In this document: piece after piece, positions 1 through 8,759 of the stretch | How positions within the stretch are numbered: the stretch's first letter is position 1 | Layout of the letters: each line of letters opens with the position of its first letter | Assembly: GCF_004331485.1 (NCBI RefSeq) | Contig: NZ_SJKD01000010.1 | Location: forward strand, 62,001-126,000 | Direction of reading: 5' to 3' | Origin: Kribbella capetownensis | GTDB taxonomy: Bacteria; Actinomycetota; Actinomycetes; Propionibacteriales; Kribbellaceae | Length of the DNA stretch: 64,000 nt | Notes under the pieces: generated by a model | What the model was told of the DNA's origin: nothing | Seen by the model: only the letters and a program-made list of their open reading frames with translations | Database searches by the model: none | Position numbers and translations under genes: made by a program

Positions 1-1
1 G

Positions 2-838
2 ACGCGTGGGGCGGCCGGGCACTATCAGTTGGGCGTTGGTGCCAAGCTGCCGCCGTTGCTGCTGGATGACGAGGAGGCGGTCGCGGTCGCCGTCGGGCTG
101 CGGACGGGCGCCGGCGTTGTCGGGATGGCGGAGAGCAGCGTACGGGCGTTGACCAAGCTGGAGCAGGTGTTGCCGCATCGGCTCCGGCGGCAGGTGAATG
201 CGATCAGCAGCACGATGGAGAAGGGGCCTGACAACACCGGCTCCAACGTGGCGGATCCGGAGATCGATCCTGGGGTGCTGACTGCTATTGCGGCCAGCAT
301 TCGGGATGAGCATTATCTGCGCTTCGACTACGAGGTCCCTGTGGATGTGCCGATTCGTGGCCCGGGGTCGGGAGTTGGGAGCGATCTGCCGATTCTGGTC
401 GAGCCGTATCGTCTGGTGAGCTGGCAGCGCTATTGGTACCTCGTCGCGCGGGATGAGGCGGATGTATGGCGGACGTACCGGGTCGACTGGATGTCGTTGC
501 GGATGGCAACGGGTCGGCGGTACAAGCCTCGCCCGATGCCGAGTGACGACTACACCGAGTTCGTACTGCGAGACGTTGCCACCACCGGATGGAAGGTGCA
601 CGCGCGGATCACTGTCTTCGCTCCTGCGCAGGAGGTCCTGTCCCGGATCCATGCTGCCGTTGGGATTGTGGAGTCGGTGGACGACAATACGAGCGTCCTG
701 GTCACCGGGGCTGATTCGCTGGAGATCGTTGCCGTCTACATCGGAATGCTCGGCCTCGACTTCCACGTCGACGGCCCACCTGCCTTGATCGACCACCTCA
801 AAACCATCGGCAACCGTTATCTGAACGCGATCCGGTAG
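2..838 (+). CDS. WYL-domain transcriptional regulator, 5' end cut by window edge
   Basis: The reading frame is open from base 2, so the gene begins upstream of the window and its N-terminal helix-turn-helix is missing. What remains opens in the linker typical of YafY-like regulators (LPPLLLDDEEAVAVAVGLR), followed by a WYL domain with the core RLVSWQRYWYLVARD near 420-465 and a C-terminal WCX-like extension. Members of this family bind DNA and sense nucleotide-type ligands through the WYL fold. The ligand and targets here cannot be deduced. The gene ends 4 bp before the convergent response regulator gene. The TTG at base 29 is inside the conserved linker and is not a plausible start. Confidence 0.85.
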   Translation, partial: TRGAAGHYQLGVGAKLPPLLLDDEEAVAVAVGLRTGAGVVGMAESSVRALTKLEQVLPHRLRRQVNAISSTMEKGPDNTGSNVADPEIDPGVLTAIAASIRDEHYLRFDYEVPVDVPIRGPGSGVGSDLPILVEPYRLVSWQRYWYLVARDEADVWRTYRVDWMSLRMATGRRYKPRPMPSDDYTEFVLRDVATTGWKVHARITVFAPAQEVLSRIHAAVGIVESVDDNTSVLVTGADSLEIVAVYIGMLGLDFHVDGPPALIDHLKTIGNRYLNAIR

Positions 839-842
839 AGGT

Positions 843-1526
843 TCACGGGTGGTCTGTGCCTAGGCCCGCGTTGCGGGCTTGGATTATGGCGGTGGCGCGG
901 TCGGCGATGCCTAGTTTGGTGAAGATGGCGGAGACGTTGTTGGCGACGGTTTTGGGGGCCAGGTCGAGGCGGGTGGCGATGGCGGGGTTGGAGAGGCCGG
1001 CGGCCAGGAGGTTGAGGATCTCGCGTTCGCGGGTAGTGAGTTCGGGGAACGGGTCTGCAGTGGGGGGTGGGGCGGAGAAGAAGCCGAGGACTCGGCGGGC
1101 GATGCCGGGGCCGAAGATGGCCTCGCCGGCGGCGACTGCGCGGATTGCGCGGGCGATCTCTTCTTGCTCGGCGCCTTTGACCAGGTAGCCGCGGGCGCCG
1201 GCGCGCATCGCGGCGAAGACCGAGTCGTCATCCTCGAACATTGTCAACACGAGTACGGCGACCTCCGGTGCGGACCGAACCAGCTCGCGGGTGGCGGCGA
1301 ATCCGTCGAGGTCGGGCATCTGCAGGTCCAGTACGGCGACGTCCGGCCGGGTGGTTAGGACCTCGCGCACTGCCTCTCGCCCGGTCTTGGCGACACCGAC
1401 CACATCGATGCCCGGCAGCGAGGTGAGCAAGGCAGCGAGCCCGGCACGAACAACCGGGTGGTCGTCGGCAAGCACGACGCGAATCGTCTCGGGACCAGGC
1501 GAAAGCTGGTCGGCGGGTGGCGTCAT
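843..1526 (-). CDS. NarL/FixJ-family response regulator
   Basis: This 227-residue two-component response regulator has a receiver domain with acidic residues D21-D22, phosphoacceptor D67 in VLDLQMPD and the conserved lysine in GYLVKGAE. A proline-rich linker follows, then a LuxR-type helix-turn-helix (LTTREREILNLLAAGLSN onward). It acts in the cytoplasm as a phosphorylation-dependent transcription factor. The histidine kinase lies 177 bp upstream on the same strand, so the two are the likely cognate pair. The partner family fits, because HisKA_3 kinases normally pair with NarL-type regulators. Target genes cannot be seen from here. Confidence 0.92.
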   Translation of the reverse strand: MTPPADQLSPGPETIRVVLADDHPVVRAGLAALLTSLPGIDVVGVAKTGREAVREVLTTRPDVAVLDLQMPDLDGFAATRELVRSAPEVAVLVLTMFEDDDSVFAAMRAGARGYLVKGAEQEEIARAIRAVAAGEAIFGPGIARRVLGFFSAPPPTADPFPELTTREREILNLLAAGLSNPAIATRLDLAPKTVANNVSAIFTKLGIADRATAIIQARNAGLGTDHP

Positions 1527-1703
1527 ATCAGCTCCAGACGAAGGTCAGGCCGGGGTAGCGGACCGGGGCGCGTCGGATCCGGGTGAAGCCGGTCTGCGCG
1601 ATGCGACCCGACGCGGGTGAGTCGGCTCGAGGCAAAGCCGGTCTCCGCGACTGGTAACCGCGAGCGGGTCGGCTCCGAGTGGAGGCGACGCAGAGTGGCG
1701 GCG

Positions 1704-3668
1704 TCATGTTGGGGTTAGGGGGAAGTGAGCTTGGACTTTGCCGCCGGTGGGGGTGGGGCCGGCTTCCAGGTGGCCGCCTAGTTCGGTGGCTCGGTCGTGC
1801 ATGGCTTGGAGGCCTACGCCGGGGCGCCAGGCGCCGTTGGGTGGGCCGTTGTCGGTAACTTCTACTTCGAGGTCGGGGCCGCAGCGTAGGGCGAGTACGG
1901 CGGTGGTCGCGTGCGAGTGTTTGACGACGTTGTTCAGCGCTTCGGTGGCGATCCGATAGGCGGCGACCTCCAAGGCCGCGGGCAGCGCCGGCAATCCGTC
2001 GGCCGAAACTTCCACGTGGACAGACGCGCCGTCCGCGCGGAAGGACAACTGGTCCGCGCGTTGCCGCAGTGCTCCGGCGAGGCCGAGCTCATCCAGCGCG
2101 GGTGGTCGCAGATTGTCAACAAGCCTACGTACGTCGGCGATCGCGGTACGAGTGTCGGCGCGCAGGGTGGCCAGAAGGTCCGCCGCCTTGACCGGATCAG
2201 CCGACACCAGGTTGGCGGCGGCGTCGGCAGTGAACGCGACTCCGGTGAGCGTGGGACCGAGACCGTCATGCAGGTCGCGGCGGATTCGCCGGCGCTCCTC
2301 CTCTCGCGCGGAGACCAGCTTCTCCCGGGACGACTGGAGTTCTGTCGACAATCGGGTTGCATGCACGGCCGCGGCGAGCGGTACGGCGACCAGCGCGAGA
2401 ACGTCGCGATCCGCCGACGACACCGTGGACTCCCCGGATCGCACGCCGACCTCGAGCGTTCCGACGACCCGGCCGCCGTACTCGAGCTCCAGCGGCACGA
2501 CGGTGTGCGGTGGTGTGCCGTCGGTGGCGACAGTCGTGTTGTCGACAATCAGACCGACGTACGGGAAGCGGAGGGCGGAGCGGATGGCCGCGACGACGCC
2601 GGGGAGCCCGACGGACAGTTGTTCGCCGACCTGGGACGCGACGCGGGCGGGGTCGCGGCGGTCGCCGTACAGGGCCCGGTCGACCAGGCGCTGGAGGCGG
2701 GGAAGGATCGGCGCGAGGATGAGTGCGAGAAGCACAGTGATCGCGGCGGATCGGCCAACGTGGGACGAGATCAAGGTGCCGAGGAGCGCGGCCAGGGCGG
2801 AATAGGCGCCGATGGCAACCAAAGACAGCAGCGCCCAGGTCAGTGCGCGGGAGACGACGAGCCGGACGTCCAGCAGTTGGTATCGCACGATCGCGACCGC
2901 GACGGACATCGGGATCAGCGGGATTGTCAACAATACGAAGATCGGCGTTCCGGCGACGAAGGACCAGGGAGTCACGAAGAGGAGGGCGATGACGGAGGAC
3001 AGCAGCAACCACAAGAGTTGCCGGCGGCCCACTTCGTCGGCACGCCGGTAGCGGACGAAGAGACAGACGATGGCAAGCAGTATTGCCACCAGGTTGCGCA
3101 GTTCGGTCGCCGCCCACAGAGGCCCGAGGGCGTCGTACGACGGGATGGTCAGGTAGCCGGTCGATACGCCGGGCGAGAGTGTCTCGCCGCTGCCGACCAT
3201 CTCGAGAACGAACAGTGGTGCGGTCGCAACGATGCCGATCGCGGCCCGGCGCCACCGGGGCGAGAGCAGGCGGCCGGTGGGGAACAGGAGTAGGGCGAGC
3301 GGGAGGAACAGGCCGATCGACCACGGCCACGCGGCCAGGGCGACGGTGACGGTCACGCGCTGAATCGCGCTGCCGTCCGGGAGGGCCAAGGCGAGCGGCC
3401 CGCCCAATGCGGTGGTGGCGTGACCAATGCCGTCGGCGATGAAGAGCCAGCCGATCGGGTTCGACGGCCGGTGCCAGGCGATCACCGCGCCACAGAGCCC
3501 GAAGGTCAGTCCCATCAGGCCGTTCGTCACCACGAACGCGTCCACGGCCTCCGACCAGCTCAACCCGATCGCGGTGGCGATCGCTACCCCGGCGACAACT
3601 TCGGCGACGGCGAACGCACCCAGACCACCCGCGAGCAAGCGCTTCGACGGCGGACTGGATGCGTTCAT
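1704..3668 (-). CDS. membrane sensor histidine kinase (HisKA_3 / LiaS-like)
   Basis: The protein has 654 residues from the ATG at 3668. A longer open frame continues upstream but is Arg/Pro/His-rich and not protein-like, so the start is placed where MNASSPPSKRLL leads into the first membrane helix. The N-terminal half holds about eight hydrophobic segments. A GAF-like region follows, then a coiled coil and the dimerisation/phosphotransfer box RRIRRDLHDGLGPTLTG with H467. The C-terminal HATPase_c domain carries EALNNVVKHSHA, VTDNGPP and GVGLQAM. It probably autophosphorylates in response to an unknown membrane signal and feeds the regulator encoded downstream at 843-1526. It is divergent from the small membrane protein gene at 3825. 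Confidence 0.9.
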   Translation of the reverse strand: MNASSPPSKRLLAGGLGAFAVAEVVAGVAIATAIGLSWSEAVDAFVVTNGLMGLTFGLCGAVIAWHRPSNPIGWLFIADGIGHATTALGGPLALALPDGSAIQRVTVTVALAAWPWSIGLFLPLALLLFPTGRLLSPRWRRAAIGIVATAPLFVLEMVGSGETLSPGVSTGYLTIPSYDALGPLWAATELRNLVAILLAIVCLFVRYRRADEVGRRQLLWLLLSSVIALLFVTPWSFVAGTPIFVLLTIPLIPMSVAVAIVRYQLLDVRLVVSRALTWALLSLVAIGAYSALAALLGTLISSHVGRSAAITVLLALILAPILPRLQRLVDRALYGDRRDPARVASQVGEQLSVGLPGVVAAIRSALRFPYVGLIVDNTTVATDGTPPHTVVPLELEYGGRVVGTLEVGVRSGESTVSSADRDVLALVAVPLAAAVHATRLSTELQSSREKLVSAREEERRRIRRDLHDGLGPTLTGVAFTADAAANLVSADPVKAADLLATLRADTRTAIADVRRLVDNLRPPALDELGLAGALRQRADQLSFRADGASVHVEVSADGLPALPAALEVAAYRIATEALNNVVKHSHATTAVLALRCGPDLEVEVTDNGPPNGAWRPGVGLQAMHDRATELGGHLEAGPTPTGGKVQAHFPLTPT

Positions 3669-3824
3669 ACCGGCAGTGTGCGCCCGGAGGTGTCCTGGCG
3701 TCTCGGGAACACGATCCCGGATCGGCCGGGGAAATGCCTGGGCCGTTGGGAGCGCAGCCCCAAGCGCGCCGGCCGGCCGGCGCGTGACGGTAGAGCGGTC
3801 AGAACCTGTTGAGGGGGTAGCGAG

Positions 3825-4178
3825 ATGTCTGGAAGGAACAAGGCCGGGCTGGTTGTGCTCGGGCTGCTGTCGGTGGTGGATCTGTTCACGCCGCTGCTGA
3901 CCGATGGGGAGCACCCGCCGATGGAGATCGCGGTTGGTGCGGCCGTGGTCGGGCTGGTCAGCCTCGTGCTGGTCGGCTTCGCCTGGCAGGGAAGGCGGTG
4001 GGCGTTGGCGCCGCTGATCACGCTGCGGATCGCGTCGGCGCTGTTCGCCGTACCGGCGTTCTTCGCGTCCGATGTCCCGGCGCCGGCAGTCGCCGCTGCG
4101 GGGATCGGGGTGGCGCTGACGATCTTCGGTGTGATCGCGGTACTGCTGCCGTCGCGTGAGCTGGTGGGGGCGCGATGA
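3825..4178 (+). CDS. small four-helix membrane protein, function unknown
   Basis: This 117-residue protein is almost entirely hydrophobic, with about four predicted membrane helices and short polar ends. GAGGGGGT sits at a good distance before the ATG. It overlaps the next membrane protein gene by 4 bp (ATGA), so the two are translationally coupled and probably work together. No catalytic motif is visible and I do not recognise a named family. Confidence 0.75.
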   Translation: MSGRNKAGLVVLGLLSVVDLFTPLLTDGEHPPMEIAVGAAVVGLVSLVLVGFAWQGRRWALAPLITLRIASALFAVPAFFASDVPAPAVAAAGIGVALTIFGVIAVLLPSRELVGAR

Positions 4179-4861
4179 GCCAGACGATGACGCGTACGAC
4201 GGGCGCCGACGTACGCCCCGTCCAGCGATGGGTCGCGGCTCTGATCCTGCCGATCGGGCCGGCCGCGGTCGCTCTGCTGCGGTACTTCCTGCCGTACGAC
4301 ACGGTAGACGACGTGTCGACGATCGTCACGAAGATTGTCGACAATCTGGATCGTAGTTCGATGGTGATCTGGCTCGGCTTCATCGGGATCCTGACGTTGG
4401 TGCCGGGTGCCTACGCGGTCGGCCGGCTCACCCGGCGGCGGGCTCCGTGGCTGACCGCGATCGCGCTCTTCCTGGTCGTACCCGGCTATCTGTCGCTGCC
4501 GTGGACGGCGTCGAGCGATCTGTTCACCTGGTCGGCGGGGACAGCGGGGCTGGATGTCGCGTCGATCACCAAGGCGGTCGACGTGACACACGGATCGATG
4601 AATCTGGCCGGTGCGATCTTCGTCTTCGGGCACGTGGTCGGGACGGTCGTGCTGGGGATTGCGATGTGGCGGTCGCGGATCGTGGCTCGATGGGCAGCGG
4701 TGGCGGTGATGGTTTCGCAGCCGATCCACTTCATCGCGGCGATCATCGTGCCCAACCACACGCTGGACCTGTTCGGCTGGGGTCTGCAGGCTGCCGGGTT
4801 CGCCGCGGTGGGGTGGGCGATCCTGCGGATGACGAACGACGAATGGCAGCCTTTGCCCTAA
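4175..4861 (+). CDS. polytopic membrane protein (DUF4386-like), function unknown
   Basis: This 228-residue protein has a short polar N-terminus and about six membrane helices (for example WVAALILPIGPAAVALLRYF and WLTAIALFLVVPGYLSL). The arrangement resembles small actinobacterial integral membrane proteins of the DUF4386 type, though family membership is only a resemblance. It starts inside the stop of the preceding membrane protein gene (ATGA). A perfect 16-bp palindrome, AGATTGTCGACAATCT, lies within the gene at 4332-4347 and belongs to the recurring motif described in the findings. Confidence 0.75.
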   Translation: MSQTMTRTTGADVRPVQRWVAALILPIGPAAVALLRYFLPYDTVDDVSTIVTKIVDNLDRSSMVIWLGFIGILTLVPGAYAVGRLTRRRAPWLTAIALFLVVPGYLSLPWTASSDLFTWSAGTAGLDVASITKAVDVTHGSMNLAGAIFVFGHVVGTVVLGIAMWRSRIVARWAAVAVMVSQPIHFIAAIIVPNHTLDLFGWGLQAAGFAAVGWAILRMTNDEWQPLP

Positions 4862-4949
4862 AGGGCCGTGTCCTCAACGGCCTGCAGGGAAAGGGCTTCG
4901 GGGGCGGCTCGTCCGGCGCTACTCTCGGCGTACTGAAGGGGGAGATCAG

Positions 4950-5795
4950 ATGACCGAGACTCAGGTCCCGGACGAGCCCGTGGTCGACGCGACGCGGGGG
5001 AGCTTCAAGCTGACGCATGTCGCTGAGCAGAACATCGAGCGGCAGGCGTTCATCCTCGACCAGATGGCGTCGCAGCCGGCTGTGAAGACGCTCAAGATGT
5101 GGGCACTCCGACACTTGGCGCCGGCGATGGGGGAGACGGCGGTTGACGTCGGTTCGGGCACGGGCGAGGACGTCGTTGCCTTCGCGGAGCTGGTCGGTCC
5201 GGACGGTCACGCGATCGGCGTCGAGCCGAGCCCCGGCCTCCGCGCCGAGGCGGTTCGACGGTCAGCCGGAGTGCAGGTGGAGTACGTCGATGGTCATGCG
5301 GAGGCACTGCCGTTCGGTGACGAGTCTGTGGATGTTCTCCGGTGTGAGCGCGTCCTGCAGCACGTCGACAATCCGGCAGCGGTCGTCCAGGAGATGACAC
5401 GCGTACTCCGTCCCGGCGGCCGGATCGCCTTGATCGACACGGACTGGGCGACCGCCATCATCCACCCGGCCGATCCCGACGTACTGCAGCGAATGGTCGA
5501 CTACTTCCTGTCCGAGTCCGCGAATCCGTTCTCCGGAAGACAACTCCGCGGTCTGCTGGCCGAAGCCGGCCTGGAGATCACCGGCGAAACCGCGTCCACC
5601 TGGATCGAGGCGCAAGAAGGCGCCCGCCAAGGCTTCATCGCGATGATGCATCTCACCGCCGCCCAAGCCGGCGTCATCACCCCCGCCGAGGCAGACAACT
5701 TCGCAAAGGGCTTAGCCGAGGCAGCCGACCGAGGCGCCTTCCACATGTCCCTCACGATGTACGCCGTCAGTGCGCTCAAACCCCGTGCTGCTTGA
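4950..5795 (+). CDS. class I SAM-dependent methyltransferase (UbiE/Methyltransf_11 type)
   Basis: The protein has 281 residues. The Rossmann-fold SAM site is clear: motif I AVDVGSGTGEDVVAF near residues 63-77, the acidic GVEPS loop, VDGHAEALPFGDESVDVLRC near 110-130, and the post-motif VLRPGGRIALID. It probably transfers methyl groups to a small molecule in the cytoplasm. The substrate cannot be read from the sequence. The ATG follows GGGGGAGAT. The 3' end overlaps the convergent hydrolase gene by 20 bp. Confidence 0.88.
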   Translation: MTETQVPDEPVVDATRGSFKLTHVAEQNIERQAFILDQMASQPAVKTLKMWALRHLAPAMGETAVDVGSGTGEDVVAFAELVGPDGHAIGVEPSPGLRAEAVRRSAGVQVEYVDGHAEALPFGDESVDVLRCERVLQHVDNPAAVVQEMTRVLRPGGRIALIDTDWATAIIHPADPDVLQRMVDYFLSESANPFSGRQLRGLLAEAGLEITGETASTWIEAQEGARQGFIAMMHLTAAQAGVITPAEADNFAKGLAEAADRGAFHMSLTMYAVSALKPRAA

Positions 5796-6828
5796 GGAAA
5801 GCGACCGTGCGCGCCATCGAGGTCGGCCAGGCCGGGCCGAAGGCGTGTTCCTCGCCGGGGTAGGTGTACATCGTGGCGTCCTTGCCGGCGGCCTTCAGCG
5901 CGGCGAGAGTCTCGCGCGACCAGGAGATCGGGCAGGTCGAGTCGGACGTGCCGTGGTGGATCAGGACGGGTTCCGTGACCCGGTCGAAGAAGTTCACCGG
6001 TGACACGTTGCGCCAGAACGTCGGGTTCCGGGCGGGTTCGCCGTACGCGCGCACGATCGCCGTGGCGACCGGCCGCTCGTCCCGGGTCCAGCGGTTGAAA
6101 TTGTCGACAGTGTCGGAACTGACCGGAGCGAAGACGACGCCGGCCTTGACCAGCCCGGGTTGCGCGACGAGCACGTTGTACGTGATCCCGCCGCCCATCG
6201 ACCGACCGAGCAGTCCGATCCGCTCCGGATCGACGTACTGCGATGTCCGAAGCGCGAGGACGGCGTTGATCACGTCCTCGGTGTAGCCGAGACGCAGGTT
6301 GAGTTCGGCTCGTGGGTCGTCCGTCGATTGCGCGTGGTTGCGGTAGTCGGTGTGCAGTACGACGTACCCGCGGCGCGCGAGGTAGTCCTGCTCACGCATC
6401 AGGCCGCGGCCGTTGGTGTAGACGGCCGGGTCGATGTAGCCGTGGTTCAGGACGAGCGCCGGATGCGGTCCGGGTGTGGTCGGCACGTTCATGATCCCGG
6501 AGATCGTCAGTCGGCCGCTGGAGTACGTCACGTGGTAGCGGGTGTAGGCGGCATAGCGGGCCAGCACGCGGACGAGGCGGAGATTGCGGCCGTCGTACTT
6601 CTTCGCGATGAGCGCCTGCAGTGAGACCGGATGCGGCGCGGCCGTGGGCGTGGGCGTTGGTGCCGCGGTGGAGCGAGTGGGCGAGGGAACAGCGGATGGC
6701 GTGGCCGAGGTCGAGGTGGCCGTGCTCGGAGTGGACGCAGGGGGTGCCGCGTTGTCGTCGCTGGTACACGCGACCGCGGCCGTCGTCGCGAGTGCGGCGA
6801 CTCCCGCCCACGCCATCCGCCGGTTCAT
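5776..6828 (-). CDS. secreted lipoprotein alpha/beta hydrolase (S9/dienelactone-hydrolase type)
   Basis: The protein has 350 residues from the ATG at 6828; the open frame upstream is not protein-like. The N-terminus is a lipoprotein signal (MNRRMAWAG, then AAVAC as lipobox), followed by a Ser/Thr/Pro/Ala-rich spacer of about 50 residues, so the enzyme should be anchored outside the membrane. The hydrolase domain has the nucleophile elbow GRSMGGG, the acid loop GTSDSTCP and the histidine motif GEEHAFG, which complete a Ser-Asp-His triad. It resembles prolyl-oligopeptidase-like or dienelactone-hydrolase-like peptidase/esterases; the substrate is unknown. It converges on the methyltransferase gene with a 20-bp overlap. 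Confidence 0.85.
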   Translation of the reverse strand: MNRRMAWAGVAALATTAAVACTSDDNAAPPASTPSTATSTSATPSAVPSPTRSTAAPTPTPTAAPHPVSLQALIAKKYDGRNLRLVRVLARYAAYTRYHVTYSSGRLTISGIMNVPTTPGPHPALVLNHGYIDPAVYTNGRGLMREQDYLARRGYVVLHTDYRNHAQSTDDPRAELNLRLGYTEDVINAVLALRTSQYVDPERIGLLGRSMGGGITYNVLVAQPGLVKAGVVFAPVSSDTVDNFNRWTRDERPVATAIVRAYGEPARNPTFWRNVSPVNFFDRVTEPVLIHHGTSDSTCPISWSRETLAALKAAGKDATMYTYPGEEHAFGPAWPTSMARTVAFLKQHGV

Positions 6829-7050
6829 GTCATCCAGTCTGCCGTCGTACGCCACGAATCCGGCGAAAGATCCGGCAACGATTGTCGGCAGGGTGTGCCC
6901 GGTCCGATCCGGACCGTGATTGTGCGCAATTCCGGCGGTAGTACAGAATGCACGATTACTGTCGCGTACCGTGAATGAGTCGCGCGTATCCGCGTGCCGT
7001 GGCAGCATTTTTGCCCGGACGGTCAATTGTTCAAGTTGGGGGACTTGAAA

Positions 7051-7779
7051 ATGTCGCGAGCCAGACGGGCAATACACCGGGAACGGCGGCCGATGTTGCT
7101 GGTCGCCGTGGGGGTGGTCGCTGCGGTGATCATCGCAGCGGGCGTGGCGATCGCGCAGCTCGGGCCGGGTGACAAGCCGACGGTTCAGCCTCCACCGACT
7201 GCGGATCATTCCGCACATAATGCGAACCATCCGGCACCGACCGCGAGCGTGTCGGAGCCGGTGCGGAATGTCACCGGCAGAGCACACGCTGATGCTTGTA
7301 CTGCGGAGATCCGGACGACAGAGGCGGTCGTTGCCGCGGCTCGGACGGCGGCCGGGCATTGGCGCGAACACGTTCAGGCTCGGACTGATTTACTGAGCGG
7401 CAAGAATTCCGAAGAGGTCACTAAAGCGATCTGGAAGCGGACACGGCTGGCCGGACCCGGAGATATCGCCGCGCTCAATGCCGCCCTGACTGCGCAGGCC
7501 AGGGCCGCGGGTGGCTGCGCGAAACTTACCGGGAGTACGGCGGCGGCCTGCAAGCAGCGGATGGCCGTCCTGGGCCGGGTTGCAACTGCACACCGAGCGG
7601 CCGCCGCCGATTGGGCCCACCACCTGTCGATGATGGCTGCTCACGCGGCAGGCGATTTCGGTGCGGAGCACGCGCAGGAGTTGTGGGTCGCCGCCTGGTC
7701 GTCCGCTCCGAAGAATCTCAACGCCGCGACCCGAGCCAACGCCGACCTCGCCACCGCCCCAGTCTGCCGCCCGGCCTGA
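7051..7779 (+). CDS. membrane-anchored exported protein, unknown function
   Basis: The protein has 242 residues from the ATG at 7051, preceded by TTGGGGGACTTG. The alternative start at 6994 adds residues that do not look like protein. A basic N-terminus (SRARRAIHRERR) and one strong membrane helix (MLLVAVGVVAAVIIAAGVAIA) are followed by a Pro/His/Ser-rich linker and an alpha-helical, alanine-rich domain. Four cysteines in that domain could form disulfides outside the cell. No family was recognised. Its last 139 bp overlap the 3' end of the convergent EamA transporter gene. Confidence 0.7.
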   Translation: MSRARRAIHRERRPMLLVAVGVVAAVIIAAGVAIAQLGPGDKPTVQPPPTADHSAHNANHPAPTASVSEPVRNVTGRAHADACTAEIRTTEAVVAAARTAAGHWREHVQARTDLLSGKNSEEVTKAIWKRTRLAGPGDIAALNAALTAQARAAGGCAKLTGSTAAACKQRMAVLGRVATAHRAAAADWAHHLSMMAAHAAGDFGAEHAQELWVAAWSSAPKNLNAATRANADLATAPVCRPA

Positions 7780-8681
7780 GCAGACGACCTGCGCCCGGCT
7801 TGAGTGGAGGGCCGGTGCCCGGCCTGAGCCGAGGGCCGGCTGGGCCACTGGACGATCAGTACGGCGGACAGCACGAGCGCACCGCCGAGCCACTGGATCG
7901 GCGTGAGTACCTCGCCAAACACCACAGCCGCGGCGATCACCGTCACGACCGGCTCGAGGATCGACAGGATCGAAGCGACCGACGGGCCGACTCGAGCCAT
8001 CCCGGCGAAGAACAACAGGATCGCCGCGACCGTGCTGACGAGGGCCAGCGCTCCCAGCCACAGCCACCCGGCCGGGGCGAACCCGAGATCGGTGCCGCCG
8101 CGCACGAACCCGGTCAGCAGGAACGTGCCGAACGCCCCGCTGCAGACCAGCGCGGCAAGCGCGAGCGGGGACATGTCGACCCGATCACCAATCAGGATGT
8201 AGCCGGTGTAGACAATCGCCGCCCCCAGCGCCAGCAGTGCGCCGACAATGTCGAACCGCCCAGTCGCGGCGCCACTGAGCACCAGCCCGATGCCGCCGAG
8301 CGCCAGACCGAGTGCCCAGACCCGCCGCCGAGATGCGCGCTCTCGTCGCAGTACGACGGCGCCGGCCATGACCAGCACGGGGTAGACGTACAGGATCAGC
8401 GCCACCAGCGACGCGTCGATCCGGGCCAGCGCGGAGAAGTACAGACCGGCCTGCGCCGCATAACCGAAGACGCCCATGCCCAGACCGGCGAAGACGGCCC
8501 GGCGAGGGAGATTGCGTAATGCGCCGCGGGCCAGCGCGATCGCGAGCAGCACCGCACCGGCGAGGCCGAAGCGAACCAGTAGCAGCGCGTTGACCGAAAC
8601 GCCGGCGTCGTACGACAGCTTGCCGAACACGGCCATCGCCCCGAACCCGGCGGCGGACAGAAGACAGAAGAGGGCGCCCAC
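7641..8681 (-). CDS. EamA/DMT-superfamily transporter with extended C-terminus
   Basis: The protein has 346 residues with a GTG start. Ten hydrophobic helices arranged as two EamA repeats span residues 1 to about 282. The second repeat includes the usual LSILEPVVTVIAAAVVFGE signature. The family (drug/metabolite transporter) exports or imports small metabolites; the substrate is not predictable. The oddity is a hydrophilic tail of roughly 65 residues after LIVQWPSRP. It starts with an eight-residue repeat (SAQAGHRP, STQAGRRS, SAQAGRQT) and runs antisense through the end of the neighbouring gene, as if the original stop codon had been lost. It diverges from the LysR gene by 78 bp and is its likely target. 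Confidence 0.85.
   Translation of the reverse strand: MGALFCLLSAAGFGAMAVFGKLSYDAGVSVNALLLVRFGLAGAVLLAIALARGALRNLPRRAVFAGLGMGVFGYAAQAGLYFSALARIDASLVALILYVYPVLVMAGAVVLRRERASRRRVWALGLALGGIGLVLSGAATGRFDIVGALLALGAAIVYTGYILIGDRVDMSPLALAALVCSGAFGTFLLTGFVRGGTDLGFAPAGWLWLGALALVSTVAAILLFFAGMARVGPSVASILSILEPVVTVIAAAVVFGEVLTPIQWLGGALVLSAVLIVQWPSRPSAQAGHRPSTQAGRRSSAQAGRQTGAVARSALARVAALRFFGADDQAATHNSCACSAPKSPAA
7769..7840. repeat. three-copy 24-bp direct repeat at a convergent gene end
   Basis: GCCCGGC(C/T)TGAG recurs at 7769, 7793 and 7817, exactly 24 bp apart. The first copy contains the stop codon of the plus-strand exported-protein gene. On the minus strand the unit encodes the eight-residue repeat in the tail of the EamA protein. 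Copy divergence is moderate outside the GCCCGGC core. Confidence 0.75.
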
Positions 8682-8759
8682 GGCATCGATGGTCAGGCCA
8701 TCCGATTGTTCACGTCCATCGCGGCTTCATGGACAGCATCGTGTAGCTATCCTGAACAG

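Noticed and set aside
1911-3293. Long open frames on the plus strand opposite the histidine kinase gene
   Set aside because: Composition is Arg/Gly/Asp-rich without hydrophobic core or motifs; they are antisense shadows caused by high GC content.
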